From a virus, in the IMG/VR virus record IMGVR_UViG_3300041407_000036, positions 1-42,928 of that record: 42,928 nt of DNA; one strand, written 5' to 3'. A program made the translations under genes and the position numbers. Of this stretch, positions 28,177 through 36,677 are shown piece by piece. Position 1 is the first letter of the stretch. Every line of letters begins with the position of its first letter. The notes below the pieces were generated by a model. That model was not told the origin of the DNA. It was given only the letters and a program-made list of their open reading frames with translations, and searched no databases.

Positions 28177-28670
28177 AGGCCACTCCGGCAGTACGCTGCA
28201 TCGTCCCGGCGACGGTTCTCAAGGCCCTTGCTGGGCTTCCCTTGGATCGTAGCCTTGTAGCCCTTGGCAACGCCTAGCTTGCCTTTCCATGGCGCCTCAA
28301 TCGCATTACAGGCTGCCAGCCAGTCGCCCTTACCCAGCGGCACGGTGAACCGGGTGTGAACCCAGCCACTCTTGCCGGTGTTGATGGCGAGGGATGTGAA
28401 TGCAGCGTGTACGCTCGCAGGGGCGCTCTCAGGCACATACAGCTCAATGGCCTTATGGTACTCGCGGTACATCTGCACGAGGTCTGTATCGCACTCCTGC
28501 ACGGTGTAGCGGGACTTCACGGGACCGACGGTCTGGCCGTAGCACCACGTCTTCACACCACCGCCATCAAGGTACGGGGTGTACGAGACACCCTCCTTCA
28601 GAGCGACGTACGACGCACCAGCAGCTAGGGCGCTAGTCAGCCCCATCGCCAGTAGTCTTTGTTTTAGCAT
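28173..28670 (-). CDS. SAR endolysin (P21 R-like lysozyme)
   Basis: The 165-residue product begins with a weak, Ala/Gly/Ser-rich membrane segment (LLAMGLTSALAAGASYVAL), a signal-anchor-release domain. Glu26, Asp35 and Thr41 (KEGVSYTPYLD, then TWCYG) have the E-9-D-6-T spacing of phage P21 R. It cleaves peptidoglycan after being released from the membrane when the pinholin triggers. It overlaps the end of the holin gene by 38 bases. Confidence 0.9.
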   Translation of the reverse strand: MLKQRLLAMGLTSALAAGASYVALKEGVSYTPYLDGGGVKTWCYGQTVGPVKSRYTVQECDTDLVQMYREYHKAIELYVPESAPASVHAAFTSLAINTGKSGWVHTRFTVPLGKGDWLAACNAIEAPWKGKLGVAKGYKATIQGKPSKGLENRRRDDAAYCRSGL

Positions 28671-28860
28671 TACGATCCTTGCGCCAAGCGGCGACTTTCA
28701 TTACGAGGAATACGGTCGAGATCAGGAAGTAAACCCCCGAGATGATCGCCACCCAGTCAGGCAGGCCGATGCCTGCCACACTCACGCCAGCTATAACAGC
28801 CGAGGCGGAGCTATTGCCGATAGTACCGGCGTCTTCCGCCACGTGCTGCATAACTGTCAT
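28633..28860 (-). CDS. Class II holin, probably a pinholin
   Basis: The start is the ATG at 28860, two bases from the terminase stop, with a GGAGA site inside that gene. The 75-residue product has a weak first segment (SASAVIAGVSVAGIGL) and a strong second one (WVAIISGVYFLISTVFLVMK), then a charged tail (AAWRKDRNAKTKTT). A weak first span next to a SAR endolysin matches the P21 S and phiKMV pinholin type: small holes depolarise the membrane and release the endolysin. Confidence 0.82.
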   Translation of the reverse strand: MTVMQHVAEDAGTIGNSSASAVIAGVSVAGIGLPDWVAIISGVYFLISTVFLVMKVAAWRKDRNAKTKTTGDGAD

Positions 28861-28861
28861 G

Positions 28862-30664
28862 CTAACGTCTCCGTCGTTGAATGCTGTTCCGGGTTCCTTT
28901 AAGGCGCTTAGGTGCGTCCTCGTAGCCCATAGGGTTGTCCATGAATGTACGTGCGTCCTGCTCCCGGCGCTTCTCGGCTGCCTTGTGCTCATCTACAGCT
29001 AGCACAGCCTTCCAGTAACGTACACTGCCAGCCCAAGCCTCAATCCTGTCGTCATGCGCCAGAGAGTTCCTGTCGGTGGTGATTGCGCTGATCTGCTGGA
29101 ACAGGGAGTAGTTGTTGCGCTTGTCGGCCCCGTGCTGCTTACCGTACTCTACGTCAGACAGGAACACCTGCTTGTGCAGGATCACCCGGTGGCGTTGCAT
29201 GGCACTCACTACGGAGTCGATGATGCGCTTCTCTTTCTGCCCTGTGCTGTACTCGCCAATGACGCCCACGCAACCGTACCAAGGATCGGCAGGGTAGTGG
29301 TCGCCTGTCTCAGACACGAAGCCGAGCTTGAGCTTGTCTAGCATAGCGCGCAGGTTGATCTCAAACAGGCCGTGGCCCATGTTGCTCTCCACCTGCACGA
29401 TGGTGACTGTGTAGTGCTTCATGAGCTTACACAGCTTGATGCCGTTGGCCTCGGTGAGCCCGCCCTTAATACCACCCACGTCAAGCGAGTGGATGTAAGA
29501 GCCTACCGCAGTACTGATTCCGTACCCCATCTCATCCGCACCGCCGCCAGCCGGGTCGATGTACATCATACGTAGCAGAGGCGCCACGAAGGCACACTCT
29601 ACAGACACAGGATGGTACATGCTCGTCATGGCTACAGGGAAGTCCAGAGCCAGAGGCGCTAGGTACTTCGGGTCTGCACGGTACGGGAGGATCTCAGGGA
29701 CGGACTCGTAGTCGAAGTTCGCAACCATGAGGTCGCTAAGCTTCAGCTGTTGACGGGCTTCGTCGGATAGACTGGTGTCGAGCATGTGCTGGAGACTAAA
29801 GTCTTCAGGGCCTTTGTCCAGTTCTTTCTCAATGAGGTCGTCTTCGGTGTACCGATGTGGGTCAGAGGGCTGGCCTCTGGTTCCGTCGATACCCCCACCT
29901 GTCTGCAAGGACGGGTCGGCTTGAATGCGCTCCGCAAGGAACGGTGCCAGTCGGCTTCCATACTTCTCTACCTCTTCTGGCGTTGGGAAACGTCCCGGCC
30001 AGATGCGGACTTGGAAGCCTCGACCCGGTAGGGAGTTGTAGATGCTGTCCTTAGTCTGAGGCGTGCCTAGGTACAAGATGTCGCCGTGCGTACAGATCGA
30101 CGAGAACTCTTTAGATAGATGCTTGAGCTTGTTCCTTTCGGTACTAGTCATGGCATTCTTCGGAGATTCGATGTCGTCCGGGATCAGCAAGTCTGCCCGT
30201 TTACCGGGGAGGTTAGCCGTAATCCCGACACAGGCTACCGACGGTGATTTGTCGATACCCTTGAGCGTATAATGCACGTCGAACGCGGAGATGCTTGAGC
30301 GGTCCCCTGCTTGTCTGTCTGGGCGCAGATACTCCAGAATGTCCCATGTAGTGATGATACGTACGATCAGTGTCGCAACTTCCGACGCCTGTACTTCGCC
30401 TGCGGATACGATCAATACCCGAGTCGTAGGGCGCTGGATGATACGCCACACTGCATAGAGGGCTGCGAGGGTGGACTTAGCCTCCCCTCGCTGGGCCATC
30501 ACCATGCGTAACCGAGCACCATACTGCATGTACTCTGCAATGTCTGCCTGCATCTTGGTTAGTGGGAAGCCTAGAAACGACATGCCGTCCACTGCGAAGT
30601 CTACAAAGTTTAGGTAGTTCTCCGCTACTGCCTCAGCATGTGCGAATCTAAGTGCTTGTTCCAT
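28862..30664 (-). CDS. Terminase large subunit (DNA maturase B, T7 gp19-like)
   Basis: The 600-residue product has Walker A AQRGEAKST (57-65) and Walker B LLIPDD (159-164), followed by a nuclease region with Asp residues (MMYIDPAGGGADEMG, then LDVGGIKGG, then YPADPWYGCVGVIG). It uses ATP to drive DNA into the portal and cuts the concatemer. The ATG overlaps the small subunit stop. The C-terminus is basic (LKGTRNSIQRRRR). Confidence 0.96.
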   Translation of the reverse strand: MEQALRFAHAEAVAENYLNFVDFAVDGMSFLGFPLTKMQADIAEYMQYGARLRMVMAQRGEAKSTLAALYAVWRIIQRPTTRVLIVSAGEVQASEVATLIVRIITTWDILEYLRPDRQAGDRSSISAFDVHYTLKGIDKSPSVACVGITANLPGKRADLLIPDDIESPKNAMTSTERNKLKHLSKEFSSICTHGDILYLGTPQTKDSIYNSLPGRGFQVRIWPGRFPTPEEVEKYGSRLAPFLAERIQADPSLQTGGGIDGTRGQPSDPHRYTEDDLIEKELDKGPEDFSLQHMLDTSLSDEARQQLKLSDLMVANFDYESVPEILPYRADPKYLAPLALDFPVAMTSMYHPVSVECAFVAPLLRMMYIDPAGGGADEMGYGISTAVGSYIHSLDVGGIKGGLTEANGIKLCKLMKHYTVTIVQVESNMGHGLFEINLRAMLDKLKLGFVSETGDHYPADPWYGCVGVIGEYSTGQKEKRIIDSVVSAMQRHRVILHKQVFLSDVEYGKQHGADKRNNYSLFQQISAITTDRNSLAHDDRIEAWAGSVRYWKAVLAVDEHKAAEKRREQDARTFMDNPMGYEDAPKRLKGTRNSIQRRRR

Positions 30665-30957
30665 TAGCCAAGTGCCTCCTTCTCGTCATTCTTAACCAAC
30701 TCAAGTACCTTACCGGCGCGCTTAGAGCGTTCCTCGGCAGCAGCCTTGAGCTGAGCTTGTAGACCCTTGAGGTCTTGCTTGTCTGCTGGGTCAGCAGTAA
30801 TTGCGTTGTCCTTGAGGAACTTAGCAGCACCGGACAAGGTGGCAGCGTCCGTAGGGATACCGTCAGCCAAGTCCTCAGTAATGCGGGTCGAGTACGACTT
30901 AGTTACTAGTGCGTGCAGTTCCTCCAGCTCCGTGAGGGAGCCGGATTTACGTGCCAT
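30664..30957 (-). CDS. Terminase small subunit (DNA maturase A)
   Basis: The ATG at 30957 (AAGGAG site) gives 97 residues. It is charged and helical, with MARKSGSLTELEELHALVTK at the start and SKRAGKVLELVKNDEKEALG at the end. Its place directly before the large subunit and its size match T7 gp18 relatives. It recognises the packaging junction and recruits the large subunit. Confidence 0.85.
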   Translation of the reverse strand: MARKSGSLTELEELHALVTKSYSTRITEDLADGIPTDAATLSGAAKFLKDNAITADPADKQDLKGLQAQLKAAAEERSKRAGKVLELVKNDEKEALG

Positions 30958-30970
30958 ATGGTTCTCCTTG

Positions 30971-32512
30971 TTAACGCTCGAAGACGTAGCCATAACCGAA
31001 TATAGTCAAAGACGGTGCCGGCCCTGCGCCCATGATAATCACCTGCCCCTGTGTTGCAGGCTCTCGGCTTACCTCAATTTCGTGACGGACAATCGTCGGG
31101 AAAGTCTGCCCTTGACTACCAACAACTTGCATGAAATTACCAGCTGTTGGGGTCTGCTGCTGCTCTGCCAAGAAGTAATACGCCAACCCATTCACGTTGG
31201 TCATAGCAACGATATGTGTTGTTGTCTGCGGCGGGGCCATACCAGATGTATTGATAGGCGCTGGTGTAGTACCACCGTATGCACTGAGCAGCAAGAACGG
31301 CACGACCACGCTATTGCCTTCAATGTAGGTAAGGGTGCTCTTGACTAGATCATGGCGCCACTTGTACATATTACTGGATGAGTTGGCCAACAGACTGCCA
31401 ACATAGCGCCGGGAAGTGTCCCCGGTCTTTTGGTAAGCCGTGCCATAGTATTTGACTGGGGCAGTTGCGCTGAACTCCAAGTCAGCGGCCCCGGCGTTGT
31501 TGTACAGGTACACATGCGTGAAACCCGAGGCTACCAAAGTGATGGCGGTCTTAACTAAGTCCGATGGGACGTTTAAGTAAGTGCCATTCGGGAGCATAAC
31601 CTGACCTGCGGTCACGGTCATAGCCCGCGCGCCTTGGAACGTCATGCGCAACCCGTCGATGTAACCAAGCCCCACCCCTTTGGCAGAGGCAGCACTAGTG
31701 GCAGCGGCAGCAGCGGATGCTGCACTGTCCGATGCTGAACCAGACGAAGCTGTAGCCGAGGCTGCGGCCTTGCGGGAGTAGTGGAAGGCACTGTACAGAC
31801 CTCCTGCTACAACCATATCCTCAACCTCTGCTGCCCATTTCTGAGCGAGGGTAGATGACGCGGCAGCGGCGGCTTGGGCAGCCTCCGCCCCTGTCTTAGC
31901 GGTAGACGCTAGACCGGCTTGGGTTGTCGCTACACCTGCCTGCGTGGTAGCTGTACCAGCAGCGGTTGTCGCTGTACCTGCCTGTGCAGTGGCAGTGCTT
32001 GCACTGGTGGCGGCAGCCCCTTGACTAGCAGCAGCAGCGCTAGCAGCAGCCTGCGCTTGGGAGTTCGCAAGGTATGCACCCTGCGATTCAGTCCTGACTT
32101 GACCTAGGCTGATAGCATCCCCATCTGCCACTGCTGGCCCGACGTTGGAGATGGTATTGCCGTGCATGTTCAATGGGGAGTAGATGTCACCTACGTTAGC
32201 CCCCTCTACCGCCTCCTGCGCAATGTGCAGGATCTGGCGGAAGTCGTCGTCTAGGGTTGAGTCCTTGAACTGGGCGCCTAGTGAGAACACATGCCGCACT
32301 TCAGACAGGTCAGTAGTACGACGCACTAGCAACTCTACGCCGTTAGGGACTACCGAGTTCATATGGATGCTGTTAGCAGTGGCCCATGTATAAGCAGTGG
32401 TCGGTACGTTGTTTAGGTATACCGATATCTCCGACGTGTCGAAGAAGTTAATGCTCAGACTGAGCAACTGCAACGTGCCGTCCGAGACGGCACGCTGAGT
32501 TGAGTACGCCAT
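30971..32512 (-). CDS. Tail fibre protein
   Basis: The 513-residue product starts with a T7 gp17-like N-terminal domain that attaches to the tail (residues 1-150: MAYSTQRAVSDGTLQLLSLS, then YLNNVPTTAYTW, then LNMHGNTISNVGPA). Residues 150-280 are Ala/Thr/Ser-rich repeats (ATTQAGVATTQAGLASTAK) that should form a trimeric coiled rod. The C-terminal 230 residues form the receptor-binding tip, where no enzymatic motif is seen. It sits before terminase, in phiKMV order. Confidence 0.92.
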   Translation of the reverse strand: MAYSTQRAVSDGTLQLLSLSINFFDTSEISVYLNNVPTTAYTWATANSIHMNSVVPNGVELLVRRTTDLSEVRHVFSLGAQFKDSTLDDDFRQILHIAQEAVEGANVGDIYSPLNMHGNTISNVGPAVADGDAISLGQVRTESQGAYLANSQAQAAASAAAASQGAAATSASTATAQAGTATTAAGTATTQAGVATTQAGLASTAKTGAEAAQAAAAASSTLAQKWAAEVEDMVVAGGLYSAFHYSRKAAASATASSGSASDSAASAAAAATSAASAKGVGLGYIDGLRMTFQGARAMTVTAGQVMLPNGTYLNVPSDLVKTAITLVASGFTHVYLYNNAGAADLEFSATAPVKYYGTAYQKTGDTSRRYVGSLLANSSSNMYKWRHDLVKSTLTYIEGNSVVVPFLLLSAYGGTTPAPINTSGMAPPQTTTHIVAMTNVNGLAYYFLAEQQQTPTAGNFMQVVGSQGQTFPTIVRHEIEVSREPATQGQVIIMGAGPAPSLTIFGYGYVFER

Positions 32513-32514
32513 TA

Positions 32515-35500
32515 TTACTCCTTGAGGGCTGCGCCAATAGCACGGATGCCCGGAATGATTGAGAGGATAGGGGTTGCGCTCAAGGCAGCTTCCGCTGCAC
32601 CTGCTGCACTCCCTTGGGCCACCTGCCCGGCAGTCTTGTACAGACGGTCGATCATGATTAAGCCCGGTGCGCCAAACTGCTGCTTCTGCCCTGAGATGAT
32701 ACCGAAGGCTTCAGAGAACAACCCGAAGGCACCCATCTGTCCGAGGGACTTAGCTACAAGCTCCTTCTCGTCCTTAATGGTCTTGCCTTGGATAGTGGCG
32801 TTTGCGAGGTTGGCCAAAGCCGCCAGTGGGAACTGGTACAGCATGGTCAAGCTCAGACCTGCCAAGCCATCCCGGTGCAACGTACCTGCCAGCACCTTGT
32901 TATGGGCGCCTAGCACGAAGCTACGGAAGGTGAAGATGAACTTACCGAGCTGGGAAAACTGTGCGAATGCAGGGATCTCTCCCGTGCGGTTGCGCAGCAC
33001 TGCGTCGTCAGCGGCCTTATTCAACGGACCACGGACCTTAGCCCATGTACCGTCTGACCACTTCGCAGTATCCATGCCGTGACGTTTGATGTCATCAGTT
33101 AGCTCTACCATTATATCCGGCTTCAGCCCGTACTGCTCCATGGTGTGCATAGCCCGCTTGTCGCCCTTTGCGGCCTTGTGCAAGGTGTCTACCATGAGGT
33201 TCGCCATTACACGCGCCTGATGCGTCTGCACGTACTTCTGAGCGTTCATGTACGGTACCAGCTGCTGTGCTTGGCTCATTGCAAGCTGCACGTTCGCAGA
33301 GGCAGGGATCTCGAAGTTGTCCTCCAGACGTTGCACGAACGGGCGCATGCGGATGTCCGCTGAGCTGTTGCGTGTCAGGATGTCCTTCAGTTGCGTCGAG
33401 GCACCTATGTCCTTGCTGATGCTGGTATAGAGCTGGCGGGCTCCCGGCATCTCCTTGAGCATGTACCCGAGCGTCTTCAGCATGCCGTACCGGGCCATCA
33501 TCGGAGCGTACTCAGTTACCTGCCACAACCCGGACGAGGCGAGCCCCACCATCCTTGTAGCAGCCTGTGAGGCGCGCATAAGGGCTGGCATGTCGTCGCC
33601 AACTGGTTTGCCTTGGATAGCGTCCATGGTGTCGTCAAACAGCTTCGCCGCCTTTCCACGCTCCGACTCGCCCTTGACGGAAGCCAGAGCCTCCTTCCGC
33701 AGCTTGTCTACTGCCGACTGGTCTTCTAGCCCCTTGCGAGCCAAACCAGAGCGACCGGACACAGTGTCCAAGTACCGCTCAGTGATGTTCGTTAGGTTCG
33801 TGTCGATCAGGTCAGCCACGTTCACGAACTCACCACCCGGCAACTGCAAGCCTGCCTTCATGTCGATGTCGATACGGTGCTTAAGTACAGACGCCTTACC
33901 AGCCTCGTCAGTCACGCCTGCCAGCACGTCCATCGCCCGTTGCAGGCGGTCACCCTTAACCCCGGCACCGTTCAAGATGTCCCTGATCTCAGCGAGGTTG
34001 TCGTTACCAGCGTGGGAGCGGAATGCGCTATCCTCGAAGTACCCCTTACGGCGTGTGCGGTCTAGCAGAGATTTAGCGATGTCACCTGCCAGCTCTGCAT
34101 CCCAACCGTTCGCTCTACGCATGCCTGTAGCCAGCATACGCACCAAGCGTGACCGTGCCGCATCCTCAGTCAACCCGGAGGCAATGAGGCGGGCCTCGAC
34201 ACCCTCGATCTTGCCGAGATCCCAGCGGCGGCTGAAGTAGCCCGACGACTCGGATACCTCTTCAGCACCCCGTACACCGGAGGCCTTCATCTCAGCGAGC
34301 GTGGCCTTAGCCAGCTTGTCGAGTGAGTCGGCCATGTGCTTGATGTCCTTGTCGGCATGTGCTTGGTGCATCTTACCTAGGCGCTGACTCTGCTCACGGG
34401 TGAGCATCTCGATAGCCACCTCACGCTCAATAAGGCCTTGTTGTTCCAATGCCTGCTTGGGCTTCAGGATGCGCTGCAACAGGCCGAAGCCCTTACCAGC
34501 CAGCACCTCCTTTAGCTTGTCCTCGTACGCATACTGCAACGGGGCAAAGTCTGCACGGACTGCACGGGCTTGGTTCACTACGCTGTCGCCTGTCATGTCC
34601 AGTGGGTTGTCCACGAGAATGTCGGCAGCCTTCTTCATGTCAGTACCGAAGCTGGCCAAGGTCTTGTGCAATGACCAGCTGATGCCACGGGCAACCTTGA
34701 TGGTGTTCGTGTCCTCGTTCTGTATGATCGAACCTGCGCCTGCTGGTGTATCGTCTGGAGCTGCGTGCAGCATACCTGACTCGTACATACTGGCTGTGCC
34801 GTCGGCCTCGATCACAGTGGACTTCACTGTAAGAGGCTGGGACATCAGGTCGTCAGTCAGGCCGAGTGCACGGGTGAAGGCGCTGCTCTCGTTCGCTGGA
34901 ATACCCAGCAACTTACGGACAGCCTCTACCACCTTGTTCAGCACAGTACCACCAGCGGCTGGGATACCCTTCAGGAAGTCATAGAACTCCTTGTTCCCGC
35001 TGTACAGCCCTGCCATGAACTCGTCAGCATTCCCGAGGTAGTACTTGGCTTCCTGCCCTAACGCCTTAGAGGCACCAGCTGCTTTCGCCATTGCGTGGAG
35101 ATCGTCGATCTGCTTGGACAACCCGCCGAGGGTGCTGGCAGGTGCTGACCGGCCATACCGCAGGCGGTTCGCAGTGAGGGCATGAGCGATCTCATGCATC
35201 TTAGTCCAGTCGCTCGCACCCTCTGCCAAGGCAATACGGTTACGCCCGAAGTGGTACCCAGAGCGTCTAACGTCAGCTACCACGCCCACAGGTACATCAT
35301 CAGCCAGCTCATGCAGACGCCGTGCTAGCGTACCCAACATCACGTCACCGGAGGTATCGACGATTCGCTTCAGCTCAGCCTTGGCGGTAGTCTCTGTCCC
35401 TGCGGTGAACGGCTTCATCTTGCCGCCCTTTATGGTCTGCTCGAACACCGGCACAGCCGACTCAGCTTTCTTGCCTAGCTGCTTCGGCAGGTTAAGAGTA

Positions 35501-36672
35501 CCGGGTTCTGTGACCTTAGCTTGCGCCTTCAGCTCGGCCCGTACTGCATTACCGTGGGCACGCACTCGGCTCTCAGACCATCCCATAGCATTCTGGGCGA
35601 ACTCTACGTACGCCCGGTCGGCCTTGCTGGTCTTGGTCTGGGATGCAATGTACGACGCCTTGTCGATGTCGCTCTCGAAGACCAGATCGAACTGCTTCTG
35701 CCCATACGCATACCGAGGCTTGGCCCCGGCCAGCTCTTGCGGCAGCCGTGCATCAGGGGCCTCGGTGGCCGATGTGCTTACGGTGGGCTCTACACGGGTA
35801 GGCCGCACAGTGGCAGCTGGGGTGGGTGCCGGTGCAGCAGTAACAGGCGCAACAGCTGGGATGGCCTCAGGCATAGCTGCCGGATCAACCGCTGTACTTG
35901 CTGGCCTCGCTGTAACCGGCTGAGCCACCGCCGTCAATTGCTGAGCTGGGAACTCCGGGTCGGCTACTTCCAGCTTACGGGTGAGCGGGCTGTAGAATGC
36001 AGCGGTGGCCGCCCCGTTCAGGAGAGCCCCGGCAATTACCTCGGTGTTCGAGACTACACGGGACTGCCCTTCGACTGCTGTGATGCCGACGGCCCCGGTA
36101 GCTGCGGCAGTGCCAGTAGTCAGGCGCTGCAACGCTGTACCGGCCTTAGCCGCCGCCACCAACCGCCCAGCCCCTAAGCTGAGCACGTCAACCCCAATGT
36201 ACGCTGGGTCGATCATCATGAGGCCGAAGCTAGCTACAGAGTGGTCGCCCATGAGCCGGGAGTTCTGGTTGAAGCGGGAGATGTTCCCGATCCAGTAGTC
36301 GAACTCATCCTGACTCTGGGCCTTCATCAGACGCTCGCGGTCGTCCTTGGTAAGCTGCATACTGATGCCGGGGATGTGCTCCCCGGCATTGAATCCCTCT
36401 TGGTGTGCGAAGTCAGGCCCGGACGCCCACCGATAGGCAGCCATCGGGGACATCTCGTCAAGGGTGGCATCTACAGACGTACCGAGGCTCACCTTCTCGC
36501 GGCGGTTCTCTGCCTGCTGAATGAATGCACCTGCCGTTGCAGGCTGGCCCACGAGTGCAGACTCCTGCGGGACATTCACTGGTGCCGTGTAGTTGGCTCG
36601 GGCGGCGTCTGCACGCTCCGGCAGAGTCGTGTCGAACGTAGGGCTATCGTATACTCGTGGATCAACTTGCAT
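32515..36672 (-). CDS. Internal virion protein (T7 gp16 / phiKMV gp37-like)
   Basis: This is the largest gene in the window, with 1,385 residues; T7 gp16 has 1,318. Ala/Pro/Thr-rich low-complexity sequence occurs at about 240-320 (AVAPVTAAPAPTPAATVRPT). Long helical regions follow. A metal-like H-E-x-x-H is visible in TKMHEIAHALTANRLRYG, which suggests a peptidase-like domain. Proteins of this class are ejected with the DNA and help form the channel through the cell envelope. Hydrophobic segments near the C-terminus fit membrane contact (GMTMLYQFPLAALANLANA-like). Confidence 0.9.
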   Translation of the reverse strand: MQVDPRVYDSPTFDTTLPERADAARANYTAPVNVPQESALVGQPATAGAFIQQAENRREKVSLGTSVDATLDEMSPMAAYRWASGPDFAHQEGFNAGEHIPGISMQLTKDDRERLMKAQSQDEFDYWIGNISRFNQNSRLMGDHSVASFGLMMIDPAYIGVDVLSLGAGRLVAAAKAGTALQRLTTGTAAATGAVGITAVEGQSRVVSNTEVIAGALLNGAATAAFYSPLTRKLEVADPEFPAQQLTAVAQPVTARPASTAVDPAAMPEAIPAVAPVTAAPAPTPAATVRPTRVEPTVSTSATEAPDARLPQELAGAKPRYAYGQKQFDLVFESDIDKASYIASQTKTSKADRAYVEFAQNAMGWSESRVRAHGNAVRAELKAQAKVTEPGTLNLPKQLGKKAESAVPVFEQTIKGGKMKPFTAGTETTAKAELKRIVDTSGDVMLGTLARRLHELADDVPVGVVADVRRSGYHFGRNRIALAEGASDWTKMHEIAHALTANRLRYGRSAPASTLGGLSKQIDDLHAMAKAAGASKALGQEAKYYLGNADEFMAGLYSGNKEFYDFLKGIPAAGGTVLNKVVEAVRKLLGIPANESSAFTRALGLTDDLMSQPLTVKSTVIEADGTASMYESGMLHAAPDDTPAGAGSIIQNEDTNTIKVARGISWSLHKTLASFGTDMKKAADILVDNPLDMTGDSVVNQARAVRADFAPLQYAYEDKLKEVLAGKGFGLLQRILKPKQALEQQGLIEREVAIEMLTREQSQRLGKMHQAHADKDIKHMADSLDKLAKATLAEMKASGVRGAEEVSESSGYFSRRWDLGKIEGVEARLIASGLTEDAARSRLVRMLATGMRRANGWDAELAGDIAKSLLDRTRRKGYFEDSAFRSHAGNDNLAEIRDILNGAGVKGDRLQRAMDVLAGVTDEAGKASVLKHRIDIDMKAGLQLPGGEFVNVADLIDTNLTNITERYLDTVSGRSGLARKGLEDQSAVDKLRKEALASVKGESERGKAAKLFDDTMDAIQGKPVGDDMPALMRASQAATRMVGLASSGLWQVTEYAPMMARYGMLKTLGYMLKEMPGARQLYTSISKDIGASTQLKDILTRNSSADIRMRPFVQRLEDNFEIPASANVQLAMSQAQQLVPYMNAQKYVQTHQARVMANLMVDTLHKAAKGDKRAMHTMEQYGLKPDIMVELTDDIKRHGMDTAKWSDGTWAKVRGPLNKAADDAVLRNRTGEIPAFAQFSQLGKFIFTFRSFVLGAHNKVLAGTLHRDGLAGLSLTMLYQFPLAALANLANATIQGKTIKDEKELVAKSLGQMGAFGLFSEAFGIISGQKQQFGAPGLIMIDRLYKTAGQVAQGSAAGAAEAALSATPILSIIPGIRAIGAALKE
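33108..33126 (-). promoter_or_regulatory. Phage RNA polymerase promoter inside the internal virion protein gene
   Basis: The minus strand reads CTGAAGCCGGATATAATGG then TAGAGC, a full match to the consensus. It lies about 590 bases before the end of the gene and should drive the tail fibre, terminase, lysis and accessory genes. It is the only promoter of this type found downstream of the capsid terminator. Confidence 0.78.
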
Positions 36673-36677
36673 AGGTC

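Noticed and set aside
33455-34240. Plus-strand 261-codon frame inside the internal virion protein region
   Set aside because: Fully covered by the 1,385-codon minus-strand gene; composition rich in Ser and Arg as in shadows.
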